DNA of 64,000 nucleotides from NCBI GenBank assembly GCA_023375785.1, contig SZWC01007351.1, positions 36,748 to 100,747 on the forward strand. Direction: 5' to 3'. Below are positions 26,601 through 41,129 of this stretch, piece after piece. The translations under genes and the position numbers were made by a program. A model generated the notes under the pieces. The model saw only the letters and a list, made by a program, of their open reading frames with translations, was not told the origin of the DNA and ran no database searches. The stretch comes from Penium margaritaceum. Its lineage: Eukaryota > Streptophyta > Zygnematophyceae > Desmidiales > Peniaceae. Every line of letters begins with the position of its first letter. Positions within the stretch are counted from its first letter, which is position 1.

Positions 26601-28469
26601 ACGCGTACGACCCCCGGTCCACGAATTGTTCCGGGCAAACGAGACGTCAGAATGGAGAGGCAAAAATTGCAGAGCGTAGAGGCGGTTGTAGAGAACGACC
26701 AGGCAGGATTCTCCCAAAGAAACATCGACCGTGGGTGCAGAACGCGCGTTGAGAGCATTGAGCGCAGGTACGCGCCCACTGCACGCGTACCACCCCTGGT
26801 CCACGAAGTGTTCCGGGCAAACGGGACGTCAGAATGGAGAGGCAAAAATTGCGGAACGTAGAGGCGGTCGTACAGTATGGCCAGGCATGATTCTCTCGAA
26901 GAAACACCGACCGTGGGTGCAGAACGCGCATCGGGAGCAGTGAGCGCAGGCACGCACTCAGTGCACGCGTACGACCCCCGGTCCACGAATTGTTCCGGGC
27001 AAACGGGACGTCAGAATGGAGAGGCAAAAACTACGGAGCGTAGAGGCGGTCGTACAGTACGGCTAGGCATGATTCCTCCAAAGAAACGCCGACCGTGGGT
27101 GCAGAACGCGTGTCAGGAGCAGTGAGCGCAGGCATGCACCTAGTGCACGCGTATGACCCCCGGTCCACGAATTGTTTCGGGCAAACGGGACGTCTGAATG
27201 GAGAGGCGAAAAATGCGGAGCGTAGAGGCGGTCGTACAGTATGGCCAGGCACGATTCTCTCAAAGAAACATAGACCCTGGGTGCAGAACACGCGTCGGGA
27301 GCAGTGAGCGCAGGCACGCACCCAGTGCACGCGTACGACCTCCGGTCCACGAATTGTTTCGGGCAAACGGGATGTCAGAATGGAGAAGCATAAATTCCGA
27401 AGCGTCAAGGCGGTCGTATAGTACGGCCAAGCCCGATTCTCCTGAAGAAACACCGACCGTGGGTGCAGAACGCGCATCGGGAGCAGTGAGCGCAGCCACG
27501 CACCCAGTGTACGCGTACGACCTCCGGTCCACAAGTTGTTCCGGGCAAACGGGATGAGACAATGGAGAGGCAAAAATTGCGGAGTGTAGAGGTGGTCGTA
27601 CACTACGGCCAGGCATGATTGTCCCGAAGAAACACCGACCGTGGGTGCAGAACGCGCGTCAGGATCAGTGAGCGCAGGCACGCACCGAGTGCACGCGTCT
27701 TAGTCCCGGTCCACGAATTGTTTCGGGCAAACGGGACGTCGGAATGGAGAGGCGAAAAATGCGGAGCGTAGAGGTGGTCGTACAGTACGGCAAGGCACAA
27801 TTCTCCCGAAGAAACACCAACCGTGGGTGTAGAACGCGCGTCGTGAGCAGTGAGCGCAGGTACGCATCCAGTGCACGCATACGACCCCCGGTCCACGAAT
27901 TGTTCCGGGCAAACGAGACATCAGAATGCAGAGGCAAAAACTGCGGAGCGTAGAGGTGGTCGTACAGAACGGCCAGGCCCGATTCTCTTGAAGAAACACC
28001 GACTATGGGTGCAGAACGCGTGTCGGGAGCAGTGAGCGCAGGCACGCACCCTGTGCACGCGTACGACCCCCAGTCCACGAATTGTTCCGGGCAAACGAGA
28101 CGTCAGAATGGAGACGTGAAAATTGCGGAGCGTAGAGGCGGTCGTACAGTATGGCCAGGCAGGATTCTCCCAAAGAAACATCGACCGTGGGTGTAGAACG
28201 CGCGTCGGGAGCATTCAGCGCAGGTACACGCCCTGTGCACGCGTACGACCCCCGGTCCACGAATTGTTCCGGGAAAACAGGATGTCAGAATGGAGAGGCA
28301 AAAACTCCGGTGCGTAGAGGCGGTCGTACAGTATGGCCAGGCATGATTCTCCCGAAGAAACACCGACCGTGGGTGCAGAACTCGCATCGGGAGCAGTGAG
28401 CGTAGGCACGCACCCAGTGCACGCATATGACCCCCGGTCCACGAATTGTTCCGGGCAAACGGGACGTCA

Positions 28470-28620
28470 GAATGGGACTCGATGTTTCTCCCGAAGTAAC
28501 ATCGAGCGTGGGTGCAGAACGCGCGTCGGGAGCAGTGAGCGTAGGCATACAAGTAGTACGCGAACGACCCCCGGTCCACGAATAGTTCCGCGCTAATGGG
28601 ATGTCAGAATGGCGAGGCAA
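28470..28620 (+). repeat. shortened monomer followed by a divergent-subfamily monomer
   Basis: After CGTCAGAATGGG the sequence jumps to ACTCGATGTTTCTCCCGAAG, deleting the middle of the monomer. The next unit belongs to the AAGTAGTACGCGAACG / CGCGCTAATGGGA subfamily, also found near 21490, 33280 and 36190. Spacing 28590 to 33313 is 4723 bp (about 26 monomers) and 33313 to 36224 is 2911 bp (16 monomers). Confidence 0.75.
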
Positions 28621-28951
28621 AAACTGCGAAGCGTACAGGCAGTCGTACAGTACGGCTAGGCATGATTCTCCCGAAGAAACACCGACCGTGGGTGCAGAAC
28701 GCGCGTCGGGAGCAGTGAGCGCAGGCACGCACCCAATGCACGTGTACGACCCCGGTCCACGAATTACTCCGGGCGAACGGGACGTCAGAATGGAGAGGCG
28801 AAAATTGCGGAGTGTAGAGGCGGTCGTACAGTACGGCCAGGCATAATTCACCCAAAGAAACACCGGCTGTGGGTGCAGAACGCGCGTTGCGAGCAGTGAG
28901 CGCAGGCACCCGCCCAATGCACATGTACGACCCCCGGTCCACGAATTGTTC

Positions 28952-29310
28952 CGGGCAAACGGAACGTCAAAATGGAGAGGCAAAAATTGTGGAGCGTAGA
29001 GGAGGTTGTACAGTACGGCCAGGCACGATTCTCCCGAAGAAACACCAACCGTGGGTGCAGAACGCGCGTCGGGAGCAGTGAGCGCAGGCACGCACCCAGT
29101 GCACGCGTACGACCCCCGGTCCACGAATTGTTCCGGGCAAACGGAACGTCAAAATGGAGAGGCAAAAATTGTGGAGCGTAGAGGAGGTTGTACAGTACGG
29201 CCAGGCACGATTCTCCCGAAGAAACACCAACCGTGGGTGCAGAACGCGCGTCGGGAGCAGTGAGCGCAGGCACGCACCCAGTGCACGCGTACGACCCCCA
29301 GTCCACGAAT
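28952..29310 (+). repeat. pair of essentially identical neighbouring monomers
   Basis: Two consecutive monomers share private variants (ACGGAACGTCAAAATGGAG, AATTGTGGAGCG, GAGGAGGTTGTACAG) at exactly 182-bp offset, indicating a recent local duplication. Confidence 0.75.
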
Positions 29311-32300
29311 TGTTCCGGGCAAACGGGATGTCAGAATTGAGAAGCAGAAATTGCGAAGCGTAAAGGCGGTCGTACAGTACGGCCAGGCCCGATTCTCTTG
29401 AAGAAACACTGACCGTGGGTGCAGAACGCGCATCGGGAGCAGTGAGCGCAGCCACGCACCCAGTGCACGCGTACGACCCCCGGTCCACGAATTGTTCCGG
29501 GCAAACGGGAAGTCAGAATGGAGAGGCGAAAATTGCGGAGTGTAGAGGCGGTCGTACATTACGGCCAGGCATGATTCTCCCCAATAAACGGCAACCGTGG
29601 GTGCAGAACGCGCGTCAGGAGCAGTGAGCGCAGGCACGCACCCAGTGCACGTGTATGACTCCCGGTCCACGAATTGTTTCGGGCAAACGGGACGTCAGAA
29701 TGGAGAGGCGAAAAATGCACAGCGTAGAGGCGGTCATAGAGTACGGCCAGGCACCATTCTCCCAAAGAAACATTGACCGTGGGTGCAGAACACGCGTCGT
29801 GAGCAGTGAGCGTAGGCACGCACTTAGTGCACGCGTACGACCCCTGGTCCACGAATTATTCCGGGCAAACGGGACGTCAGAATGGAGAGACGAAAAATGC
29901 GGAGCGTAGAGGTGATCGTACAGTACGGCCAGGCATGATTCTCTTGAAGAAACACCAACCGTGGGTGTAGAACGCACGTCGTGAGCAGTGAGCGCAGGTA
30001 TGAATCCAGTGCACGCGTACGGCCCCCGGTCCTCGAATTGTTCCAAGCAAACGAGACGTCAGAATGGAGAAGCAAAAACTACGGAGCGTGGAGGCGGTCG
30101 TACAGTACGGCCAGGCTCGATTCTCTCAAAGAAACACCGACCGTGGGTGCAGAACGCACGTCAGGAGCAATGAGCGCAGGCACGCACCCTATGTACGCGT
30201 ACGACCCCCGGTCCACGAATTGTTCCGCGCAAACGGGACGTCAGAATGGAGACGCAAAAACTGCGCAGCGTAGAGGCGGTCGTACAGTACGGCCAGGCAG
30301 GATTGTCCCAAAGAAACATCGACCATGGGTGTAGAACGCGCGTCGGGAGCATTGAGCGCATGTACGCGCCTAGTGCACGCGTACGACTCCTGGTCCACGA
30401 AGTGTTCCGGGCAAACGGGACGTCAGAATGAAGAGGCAAAAATTGCGGAGCGTAGAGGCGGTCGTACAGTATGGCCACGCATGATTCTCTTGAAGAAACA
30501 CCGACCGTGTCTGCAGAACGCGCATCGGGAGCAGTGAGCGCAGGCACGCACCCAGTGCACACGTACGATCTCCGGTCCACGAATTGTTCCGAACAAACGG
30601 GACGTCAGAATGGAGAGGCAAAAATTACGGAGCGTAGAGGCGGTCGTACAGTACGGCCAGGCATGATTCTCCCGAAGAAACGCCGACCGTGGGTGCAAAA
30701 CGCGCGTCGGGAGCAATGAGTGCAGGCACGCACCTAGTGCACGCGTATGACCCCCGGTCCACGAATTGTTTCGGGGAAACAGGACGTCAGAATGGAGAGG
30801 CGAAAATTGCGGAGCGTAGAGGCGGTCGTACAGTACGGCCAGGCATGATTCTCCCAAAGAAACATCGACCGTGGGTGCAAAACGCGCGTCGGGAGCAGTG
30901 AGCGCAGGCACGAACCCAGTGCACGCGTACGACCCCCGGTCCACGAATTGTTCCCGGCAAATGGGATGTTAGAATGGAGAAGAAGAAATTGCGAAGCGTA
31001 GAGGCGGTCGTACAGTACGGCAAGGCCCGATTCTCCTGAAGAAACACCGACCGTGGGTGCAGAACGCTTATCGGGAGCAGTGAGCGCAACCACGCACCCA
31101 GTGCACGCGTACGACCCCCGGTCCACAAGTTGTTCCGGGCAAACGGGATGTCACAATGGAGAGGCAAAAATAGCGGAGTGAAGCGGCGGTCGTACACTAC
31201 GGCCAGGCATGATTCTCCCGAAGAAACGCCGACCGTGGGTGCAGAACGCGCGTCGGGAGGAGTGAGCGCAGGCACACACCCAGTGCACGCGTATGACAAC
31301 CGGTCCACGAATTGTTTCGGGCAAACGGGACGTCGGAATGGAGACGCGAAAATGCGGAGCATAGAGGCGGTCGTACAGTACGGCCAGGCACGATTCTCCC
31401 AAAGAAACATCGACCGTGGGTGGAGAACGCGCGTCGTGAGCAGTGAGCGCAGGCACGCACTTAGTGCACGCGTACGACCCCCGGTCCACCAATTGTTCCG
31501 GGCAAACGGGACATCAGAATGGAGAGACAAAAATTGCGGACCGTAGAGGTGGTCGTACAGTACGGCCAGGCACAATTCTCCCGAAGAAACACCAACCGTG
31601 GGTGAAGAACGCGCGTCGTGAGTAGTGAGCGCAGGTACGCATCCAGTGCACGCGTACGACCCCCGGTCCACGAATTATTCCAGGCAAACAAGACATCAAA
31701 ATGAAGAGGCAAAAATTGCAGAGCGTAGAGGCGGTCGTACAGTACGGCCAGGCCCGATTCTCTCGAAGAAACACCGACCGTAGGTGCAGAACGTGCATCG
31801 GGAGCAATGAGCGCAGGCACGCACCCAGTGCACGCGTATGACCCCCGGTCCACGAATTGTTCCGGGCAAACGGGATGTCAGAATTGAGAAGCAAAAATTG
31901 CAAAGCGTAAAGGCGGTTTTACAGTACAGCCAGGCCCGATTCTCTCGAAGAAACACCGACCGTAGGTGCAGAACGGGCATCGGGAGCAGTGAGCGCATTC
32001 ACGCACCCTGTGCACGCGTACGACCCACTGTCCACGAATTGTTCCGGGGAAACGGGACGTCAGAATGGAGAGGCAAAAATTGCAGAGCGTAGAGGCGGTT
32101 GCACAGTATGGCCAGGCATGATTCTCGCGAAGAAACACCGACCGTGGGTGCAGAACGCGCATCGAGAGCAGTGAGCGCAGGCACGCACCCAGTGCACGCG
32201 TATGACCCCCGGTCCACAAATTGTTCCGGGCAAACGGGACGTCAGAATGGAGAGGCAAAAATTACGGAGCGTAGAGGCGGTCGTACAGTACGGCCAGGCA

Positions 32301-35300
32301 TGATTCTCCGGAAGAAACGCCGATCGTGGCTGCAGAACGCGCGTCGGGAGCAGTGAGCGCAGGCACGTACCTAGTGCACGCGTATGACCCCCGGTCCACG
32401 AATTGTTTCGGGCCAACGAGATGTCAGAATGAAGAGGTGAAAATTGCAGAGTGTAGAGGCGGCAGTATGCCCAGGCATGATTCTTTCAAAGAAACACCGA
32501 CCGTGGGTGCAGAACGCGCATCGGGAGCAGTGAGCGCAGGCACGCACCCAGTGCACGCGTACAACCCTTGGTCCACGAATTGCTCTGGGCAAACGGGACG
32601 TCAGAATGGAGAGGCGAAAATTACGGAGCGTAGAGGCGGTCGTACAGTACGGCCTGGCATGATTCTCCCGAAGAAACGCCGACTGTGGGTGCAGAACGCA
32701 CGTCGGGAGCAGTGAGCGCAGGCACGCACCTAGTGTACGCGTATGACCCCCGGTCCACGAATTGTTTCGGGCAAACGGGACGTCACAATGGAGAGGCATA
32801 AATTGCGGAGCGTAGAGGCGGTCGTACAGTACGGCCAGGCACGATTCTCCCAAAGAAACATCGACCGTGGGTGCAGAACGTGCGTCGTGAGCAGTGAGCG
32901 CAGGCACGCGCCCAGTGCACGCGTACGACCCCCAGTCCACGAATTGTTCCGGGCAAACGGGACGTCAGAATGGAGAGGCAAAAATTGCGGAGCGTAGAGG
33001 CGGTCGTACAGTATGGCCAGGCATGATTCTTACGAAGAAACACCGACCGTGGGTGGAGAACGCGCGTCGGGAGCAGTGAGCGCAAGCAAACACTCTGTGC
33101 ACGTGTACGACCCCCGGTCCACGAATTGTTCCGGGCAAACGGGACGTTAGAATGGAGAGGCAAATGTCGCAGAGCGAAGAGGCTGTTGTACAGTACGGCC
33201 AGGCACAATTCTCCCGAAGAAGCATCGACCGTAGGTGCAGAACGCGCATCGGGAGCAGTGAGCGTAGGCACGCAAGTAGTACGCGAACGACCCCCACTCC
33301 ACGAATTGTTCCGCGCTAATGGGACGTCAGAACGACGAGGCAAAAACAACGGAGCGTACAGGCAGTCGTACAGTACGGCTAGGCATGATTCTCCCGAAGA
33401 AACACCGACCGTGGGTGCAGAACGCGCGTCGGGAGCAGTGAGCGCAGGCACGCACCCAGTGCACGTGTACGACCCCCGAGCCACGAATTGCTCCGGACGA
33501 AAGGGACTTCAGAATTGAGAGGCAAAAACTGCAGAGTGTAGAGGCGGTCGTACAGAACGGCCAGGCACAATTCTCCCAAAGAAACACCGACTGTGGGTGC
33601 AGAACGCGCGTTGCAAACAGTGAGCGCAGGCACCCGCCTAGTGCACATGTACGACCCCCGGTCCACGAATTGTTCCGGGCAAACGGAATGCCAGAATGGA
33701 GAGGCAGAGTTTGTGGAGCGTAGAGGCGGTCGTACAGTACGGCCAGGCACGATTCTCCCAAAGAAACACCAACCGTGGGTGCAGAACGCGCGTCGGGAGC
33801 AGTGACCGCAGGCACGCACCCAGTGCACGCTTACGATCCCCAGTCCACGAATTGTTCCGGGCAAATGGGATGTCAGAATGGAGAAGCAGAAATTGTGAAG
33901 CGTAAAGGCGGTCGTACAGTACGGCTAGGCCCGATTCTCTTGAAGAAACACCGACTGTGGGTGCAGAATGCGCATCGGGAGCAGTGAGCGCAGCCACGCA
34001 CCCAGTGAACGCGTACGACCCCCGGTCCACAAATTGTTCCGGGCAAACGGGATGTCAGAATGGAGAGGCAAAAACTGCGGAGTGTAGAGGCGGTTGTACA
34101 CTACGGCCAGGCATGATTCTCCCGAAGAAACGCCAACCGTGGGTGCAGAATGCGCGTCGGGAGCAGTGAGCGGAGGCACGCACCCAGTGCACGTGTATGA
34201 CTCCCGTTCCATGAATTGTTTCGGGCAAACGGGACGTCAGAATGGAGACGCGAAAATTGCGGAGCGTAGAGGCGGTCGTACAGTATGGCCAGGCAAGATT
34301 CTCCCAAAGAAACATCGACCGTGGGTGCAGAACGCGCGTCGGGAGCATTAAGCGCAGGTACGCGCCCAGTGCACGCGTACGACCCCCGGTCCACGAATTG
34401 TTCCGGGCAAACGGGACTTCTAAATGGAGAGGCAAAAATTGCGGAGCGTAGAGGCGGTCGTACAGTATGGCCAGGCAGGATTCTCCCGAAGAAACACCGA
34501 CCGTGGGTGCAGAACGCGCATCAGGAGCAGTGAGCGCAGGCACGCACCCAGTGCACGCTTACGACCCCCGGTCCACGAATTGTTCCGGGCAAACGGGACG
34601 TCAGAATGGAGAGGCGAAAATTACGGAGCGTAGAGGCGGTCGTACAGTACGGCAAGGCATGATTCTCCCGAAGAAACGCCGACCGTGGGTGCAGAACGCG
34701 CGTCGGGAGCAGTGAGCGCATTCACGCACCCTGTGCACGCGTACGACCCACTGTCCACGAATTGTTCCAGGCAAACGGGATGTTAGAATGGAGAGGCAAA
34801 AATTGCAGAGCGTAGAGGCGGTTGTACGGTATGGCCAGGCATGATTCTCCCGAAGAAACACCGACCGTGGGTGCAGAACGCGCATCGGGAGCAGTGAGCG
34901 CAGGCACACACCCAGTGCACGCGTACGACCCTCGGTCAACGAATTGTTGCGGGCAAACGGGACGTCAGAATGGAGAGGCGAAAATTGCGGAGCGTAGAGG
35001 CGGTCGTACAGTACGGCCAGGCATGATTCTCCTGAAGAAATGCCGAACGTGGGTGCAGAACGCGCGTCGGGAGCAGTGAGCGCAGGCACGCACCTAGTGC
35101 ACGCGTATGACCCCCGGTCCACGAATTGTTTTGGGCAAACCGGACGTCAGAATGGAGAGGCAACAATTGCGGAGCGTAGAGGCGGTCGTACAGTACGGCC
35201 AGGCACGATTCTCCCAAAGAAACATTGACCGTGGGTGTAGAACGCGCGTCGTGAGCAGTGAGCGCAGGCACGGACCCAGTGCACGCGTACGACCCCCGGT

Positions 35301-38300
35301 CCACGAATTGTTCCGGGCAAACGGGACATCAGAATGGAGAGACGAAAAATGCGGAGCGTAGAGGCGGTCATACAGTACGGCCAGAAAAAATTCTACCGAA
35401 GAAACACCAACCGTGGATGTAGAACGCGCGTCGGGAGCAGTGAGTGCAGGCACACACCGAGTGCACGCGTACGACCCCCGGTCCACGAATTGTTCCGGGT
35501 CAAACGAGACGTCAGAATGGAGACGTAAAAATTGCGGAGCGTAGAGGCGGTCGTACAGTACGGCCAGGCAGGATTCTCCCAAAGAAACATCGACCGTGGG
35601 TGCAGAACGCGCGTCCGGAGGAGTGAGCGCAGGTACGCGCCTAGTGCACGCGTACGACCCCCGGTCCACGAATAATTCCGGGCAAATGGGACGTCAGAAT
35701 GGAGACGCGAAAATTGCGGAGCGTAGAGGCGGTCGTACAGTATAGCCAGGCAGGATTTTCCCAAAGAAACATCGACCGTGGGTGCAGAACACGCGTCGGG
35801 AGCAGTGAGCGCAGGTACGCGCCCAGTGCACGCGTACGACCCCCGGTCCACGAATTGTTCCGGGCAAACGGGACGTCAGAATGGAGAGGCAAAAATTGCG
35901 GAGCGTAGAGGCGGTCGTACAGTATGGCCAGGCATGATTCTTACGAAGAAACACCGACCGTGGGTGCAGAACGTGCATGGGGAGCAGTGAGCGCAGGCAC
36001 GCACTCTGTGCACGCGTACGACCCCCGGTCCAGGAATTGTTCCGGGCAAACGGGACGTTAGAATGGAGAGGCAAAGATTGCAGAGGGAAGAGGCTGTTGT
36101 ACACTACGGCCAGGCATAATTCTCCCGAAGAAACATCGACCGTGGGTGCAGAACGCGCGTCGCGAGCAGTGAGCGTAGGCAAGCAAGTAGTACGCGAACG
36201 ACCCTCGGTCCACGAATTGTTCCGCGCTAATGGGACGTCAGAACGGCGAGGCAAAAACTGCAAAGCGTACAGGCAGTCGTACAGTACGGCTAGGCATGAT
36301 TCTCCCGAAGAAACACCGACCGTGGGTGCAGAACGCGCGTCGGGAGCAGTGAGCGCAGGCACGCACCCAGTGGGGAGCAGTGTACGACCCCCGGTCCACG
36401 AATTGTTCCGGGCAAACGGGACGTCTATATAGAGAGGCGAAAATTGCGGAGTGTAGAGGCGGTCGTATAGTACGGCCAGGCACAATTCTCCCAAAGCAAC
36501 ACCGATTGTGGGTGTTCAACGCGCGTTGCGAGCAGTGAGCGCAGGCACCCGTCCAGTGCACATGTACGACCCCCGGTCCACGAATTGTTTCGGGCAAAAG
36601 GAACGTCTGAATGGAGAGGCAAAAATTGTGGAGGGTAGAGGTGGTCGTATAGTACGGCCAGGCACGATTCTCCCAAAGAAACACCGACCGTGGGTGCAGA
36701 ACGCGCGTCTGGAGCAGTGAGCGCAGGCACGCACCCAGTGCACGCGTACGACCCCCGGTCCACGAATTGTTCCGGGCAAACGGGATGTAAGAATGGAGAA
36801 GCAGAAATTGCAAAGCGTAGAGGCGGTCGTACAGTACTGCCAGGCCCCATTCTCCTGAAGAAACACCGACCGTGGGTGCAGAACGCGTATCAGGAGCAGT
36901 GAGCGCAGCCACGCACCTTGTGCACGCGTACGACCACCGGTCCACAAATTGTTCCAGGCAAATGGGATGTGAGAATGGAGGGGCAAAAATTGCAGAGTGT
37001 AGAGGCGGTTGTACACTACGGCCAGGCATGATTCTTTCGAAGAAACGCCGACCGTGGGTGCAGAACGCGCGTCGGGAGCAGTGAGCGCAGGCACGCACCC
37101 AGTGCACGTGTATGACTCCCGGTCCACGAATTGTTTCGGGCAAACGGGACGTCAGAATGGAGAGGCAAAAAACTCGGAGCGTAGAGGCGGTCTTACAGTA
37201 CGGCCAGGCACGATTCTCCCAATGAAACATCGACCGTGGGTGCAGAACGCGCGTCGTGAGCAGTGAGCGTAGGCACGCACTTTGTGCACGCGTACGACCC
37301 ACGGTCCACAAATTGTTCCGGGCAAACGGGACGTTAGAATGGAGAGACGAAAATTTCGGAGCGTAGAGGTGGTTGTACAGCACGGCCAGGCATGATTCTC
37401 CCGAAGAAACACCAACCGTGGGTGTAGAATGCGCGTCGTGAGCAGTGAGCGCAGAAACGCATCCAGTGCACGCATATAACCCCCGGTCCACGAATTGTTC
37501 CGGGCAAACAAGACGTCAGAATGGAGAGGCAAAAATTGCGGAGCGTAGAGGCGGTCGTACAGTACGGCCAGGCCCGATTCTCTCGAAGGAACACCGACCG
37601 TGGGTGCAGAACGCACGTCGGGAGCAGTGAGCGCAGGCACGCACCCTGTGCACGCGTACGACCCCCGGTCCACGAATTGTTCCGGGCAAACAGGACGTCA
37701 CAATGGAGACGCGAAAATTGCGGAGCGTAGACGCGGTCGTACACTACGGCCAGGCAGGATTCTCGCAAAGAAACATCGACCGTGGGTGCAGAACGCGCGT
37801 CGGGAGCATTGAGCGCAGGTACGTACCCAGTGCACGCGTACGACCCCTGGTCCACGAAGTGTTCCGGGCAAACAGGACGTCAGAATGGAGAGGCAAAAAT
37901 TACGGAGCGTAGAGGCGGTCGTACAGTATGGCCAGGCATGATTCTCGCAAAGAAACACCGACCGTGGGTGCAGAACGTGCATCGGGAGCAGTGAGCACAG
38001 GCACGCACCCAGTGCACGCGTACGACCCCCGGTCCACGAATTGTTCCGGGCAAACGGGACGTCAGAATGGAGAGGCAAAGAATTTGGAGTGTACAGGCGA
38101 TCGTACAATATGGCCAGGCATGATTCTCCCAAAGAAACACCGACAGTGGGTGCAGAACGCGCGTCGGGAGCAGTTAGCGCCGGCATGCACTCAGTGCACG
38201 CGTATGACCCCCGGTCCACGAATTGTTCCGGGCAAACGGGACGTCAGAATGGAGAGGCAAAAACTGCGGAGTGTAGAGGCGGTTGTACAGTACGGCCAGG

Positions 38301-41129
38301 CACAATTCTCCCAAAGAAACATCGACCGTGGGTGTAGAACGCGCGTCGAGAGCAGTGAGCGGAGGCACGCATCCACTGCACGCGAACGACACCCGGTCCA
38401 AGAATTGTTCCGCGCAAATAGGACGTCAGAACGGCGAGGCAAAAACTGCGGAGCGTAGAGGTAGTTGTACAGAATAGCCAGGCACGATTCTCCCGAAGAA
38501 AGACCAACCGTGGGTGCAGAACGCGCTTCGGGAGCAGTGAGCGAAGGCACGCGCCCAGTGCACGCGTATGACCCCCGGTCCACGATATGTTCCGGGCAAA
38601 CGGGACGTCAGAATGGAGAGGCGAAAACTGCGGAGTGTAGAGGCGGTCGTACAGTACGGCCAGGCACAATTCTCCCAAAGAAACACCGACTGTGGGTGCA
38701 GAACGCGCGTTGGGAGCAGTGAAGGGCAGGCACGCACCCAGTGCACATGTACGACCCCCGGTCCACGAATTGTTCCGGGCAAACAGAACGTCAGAATGGA
38801 GAGGCAAAAATTGTGGAGCGTAGAGGCAGTCGTACAGTAGGGCCAGGCACGATTCTTGCGAAGAAACACCGACCGTGGGTGCACAACGCACGTCGGGAGC
38901 AGTGAGCGCAGGCACGCACCCAGTGCATGCGTACGACCCCCGGTCCATGAATTTTTCCAGGCAAACGGGATGTCAAAATGGAGAGGCAAAAACTGCAGAG
39001 CGTAGAGGCGGTTGTAAGGTATGGCCACGCACGATTCTCTCAAGGAAACACCGAACGTGGGTGCAGAACGCATGTCGGGAGCAGTGAGCGCCAGCACGCA
39101 CCCAGTGCACGCGTACGACCTCGGTCCATGAATTGTTCCAGGCAAACGGGACGTCAGAATGGAGAGGCAAAAACTGCGTAGCGTAGAGGCGGTCGTACAA
39201 TACGGCCAGGCATGATTCTTCTGAAGAAACACCGACCGTGGGTGTAGAACGCGTGTCGGGAGCAGTGAGCACAGGCACGCACCTAGTGCACGCGTACGAC
39301 CCCCGGTCAACGAATGTTTCCGGGAAAACGGGACGTCAAAATGGAGAGGCGAAAACTGCGGAGCGTAGAGGCGGTCGTACAGTACGGCCAGGCACAATTC
39401 TCCCGAAGAAAGACCGATCGTGGGTGCAGGACGTACGTCGGGAGGAGTGAGCACAGGCACGCGTCCAGTGCACGCGCACGATCCCCGGTCCACGAATTGT
39501 TCCGGGAAAACGGGACGTCAGAATGCAGAGGCCAAAAATGCGGAGCATAGAGGCAGTCGTACAGTACCGCCAGGCATGATACTCCCAAAGAAACACCGAC
39601 CGTGGATGTAGAACGCGCGTCGGGAGTAGTGAGCGCAGGCATGCACCCAGTGCATGCGTACCACGCCCGGTCCACGAATTTTTCCGAGCAAACGGGACGT
39701 GACAATGGAGAGGCAAAAATTGTGGAGCGTAAAGGCGGTCGTACAGTACGGCCAGGCATGATTCTCCCGAAGAAACACCGACCGTGGGTGCAGAACGCGT
39801 GTCGGGAGCAGTGAGCGCAGGCACGTACCCAGTGCACACGTACGACCCCTGGTCCACGAATTGTTCCGGGCAAATGGGACGTCAAAATGGAGAGGCAAAA
39901 ATTGCGGAGCGTAGAGGCCATTGTAGAGTACGGCCAGGCACGATTCTTCCAAAGAAACACGGACCGTGGTTGCAGATTGCGCGTCGGGAGCAGTGAGTGC
40001 AGGCACGCACCCAGTGCACGCATACGACCCCCGGTCCACGAATAACTCCGGGCAAACGGGACGTCAGAATGGAGAGGCAAAAATTGCGGAGCGTAGAGGC
40101 GGTCGTACAGTACGGCCAGGCCCAATTCTCCCGAAGAAACATCGACCGTGGGTGCAGAACGCGCGTCAGGAGCAGTGAGCGCAGGCACGCACCCATTGCA
40201 CGCGTACGACCCCCGGTCCACGAATTGTTCCGGGCAAACGGGACGTCAGAATGGAGAGGCGAAAATTCTGGAGCGTAGAGGCGGTCCTACATTACGGCCA
40301 GGCACGATTCTCCTTAAGAAACATCCACCGTGGGTGCAGAACGCGCGTCGGGAGCAGTGAGCGCAGGCACGCACCCAATGCACGCGTACGACCCCCGGTC
40401 CACGCATTGTTCCGGGCAAAAGGGACGTCAGAATGGAGAGGCAAGAACTGCGGAGCGTAGAGGCGGTCGTACAGTACGGCCAGGCATGATTCTCCCAAAG
40501 AAACACCAACCGTGGGTGTAGAACGCGCGTCGGGAGCAGTGAGCGCAGGCACACACCCAGTGCACGCGTACGACCCTCGGTCCACGAATTGTTCCGGGCA
40601 AACGGGACGTCGGAATGGAGAGGCAAAAATTGCGGAGCGTAGAGGGGGTCGTACAGTACGGCCAGGCATGATTCTTCCGAAGAAACACCGACCGTGGGTG
40701 CAGAACGCGCGTCGGGAGCAGTGAGCGCAGGCACGCACCCAGTGCACGCGTACGACCCCCGGTCCACGAATTGTTCTGGGCAAACGGGACGTCAGAATGG
40801 AGAGGCAATAATTGCTGAGTGTAGAGGCGGTCGTGCAGTACGGCCAGGAATGATTCTCCCAAAGAAACACCGACCATGGGTGCAGAAGGCGCGTCGGGAG
40901 CAATGAGCGCAGGCACACGCCCAGTGCACGCGTATGACCCACGGTCCATGAATTGTTCCGCGCAAACGGGATGTCAAAATGGAGAGGCAAAAATTACGGA
41001 GCGTAGAGGCGGCGTACAGTACGGCCAGGCACAATTCTCCCGAAGAAACACCGACCGTGGGAGCAGAACGCGCGTCGGGAGCAGTGAGCGCTGGCACGCA
41101 CCCAGTGCACGCGTACGACCCCCGGTCCA

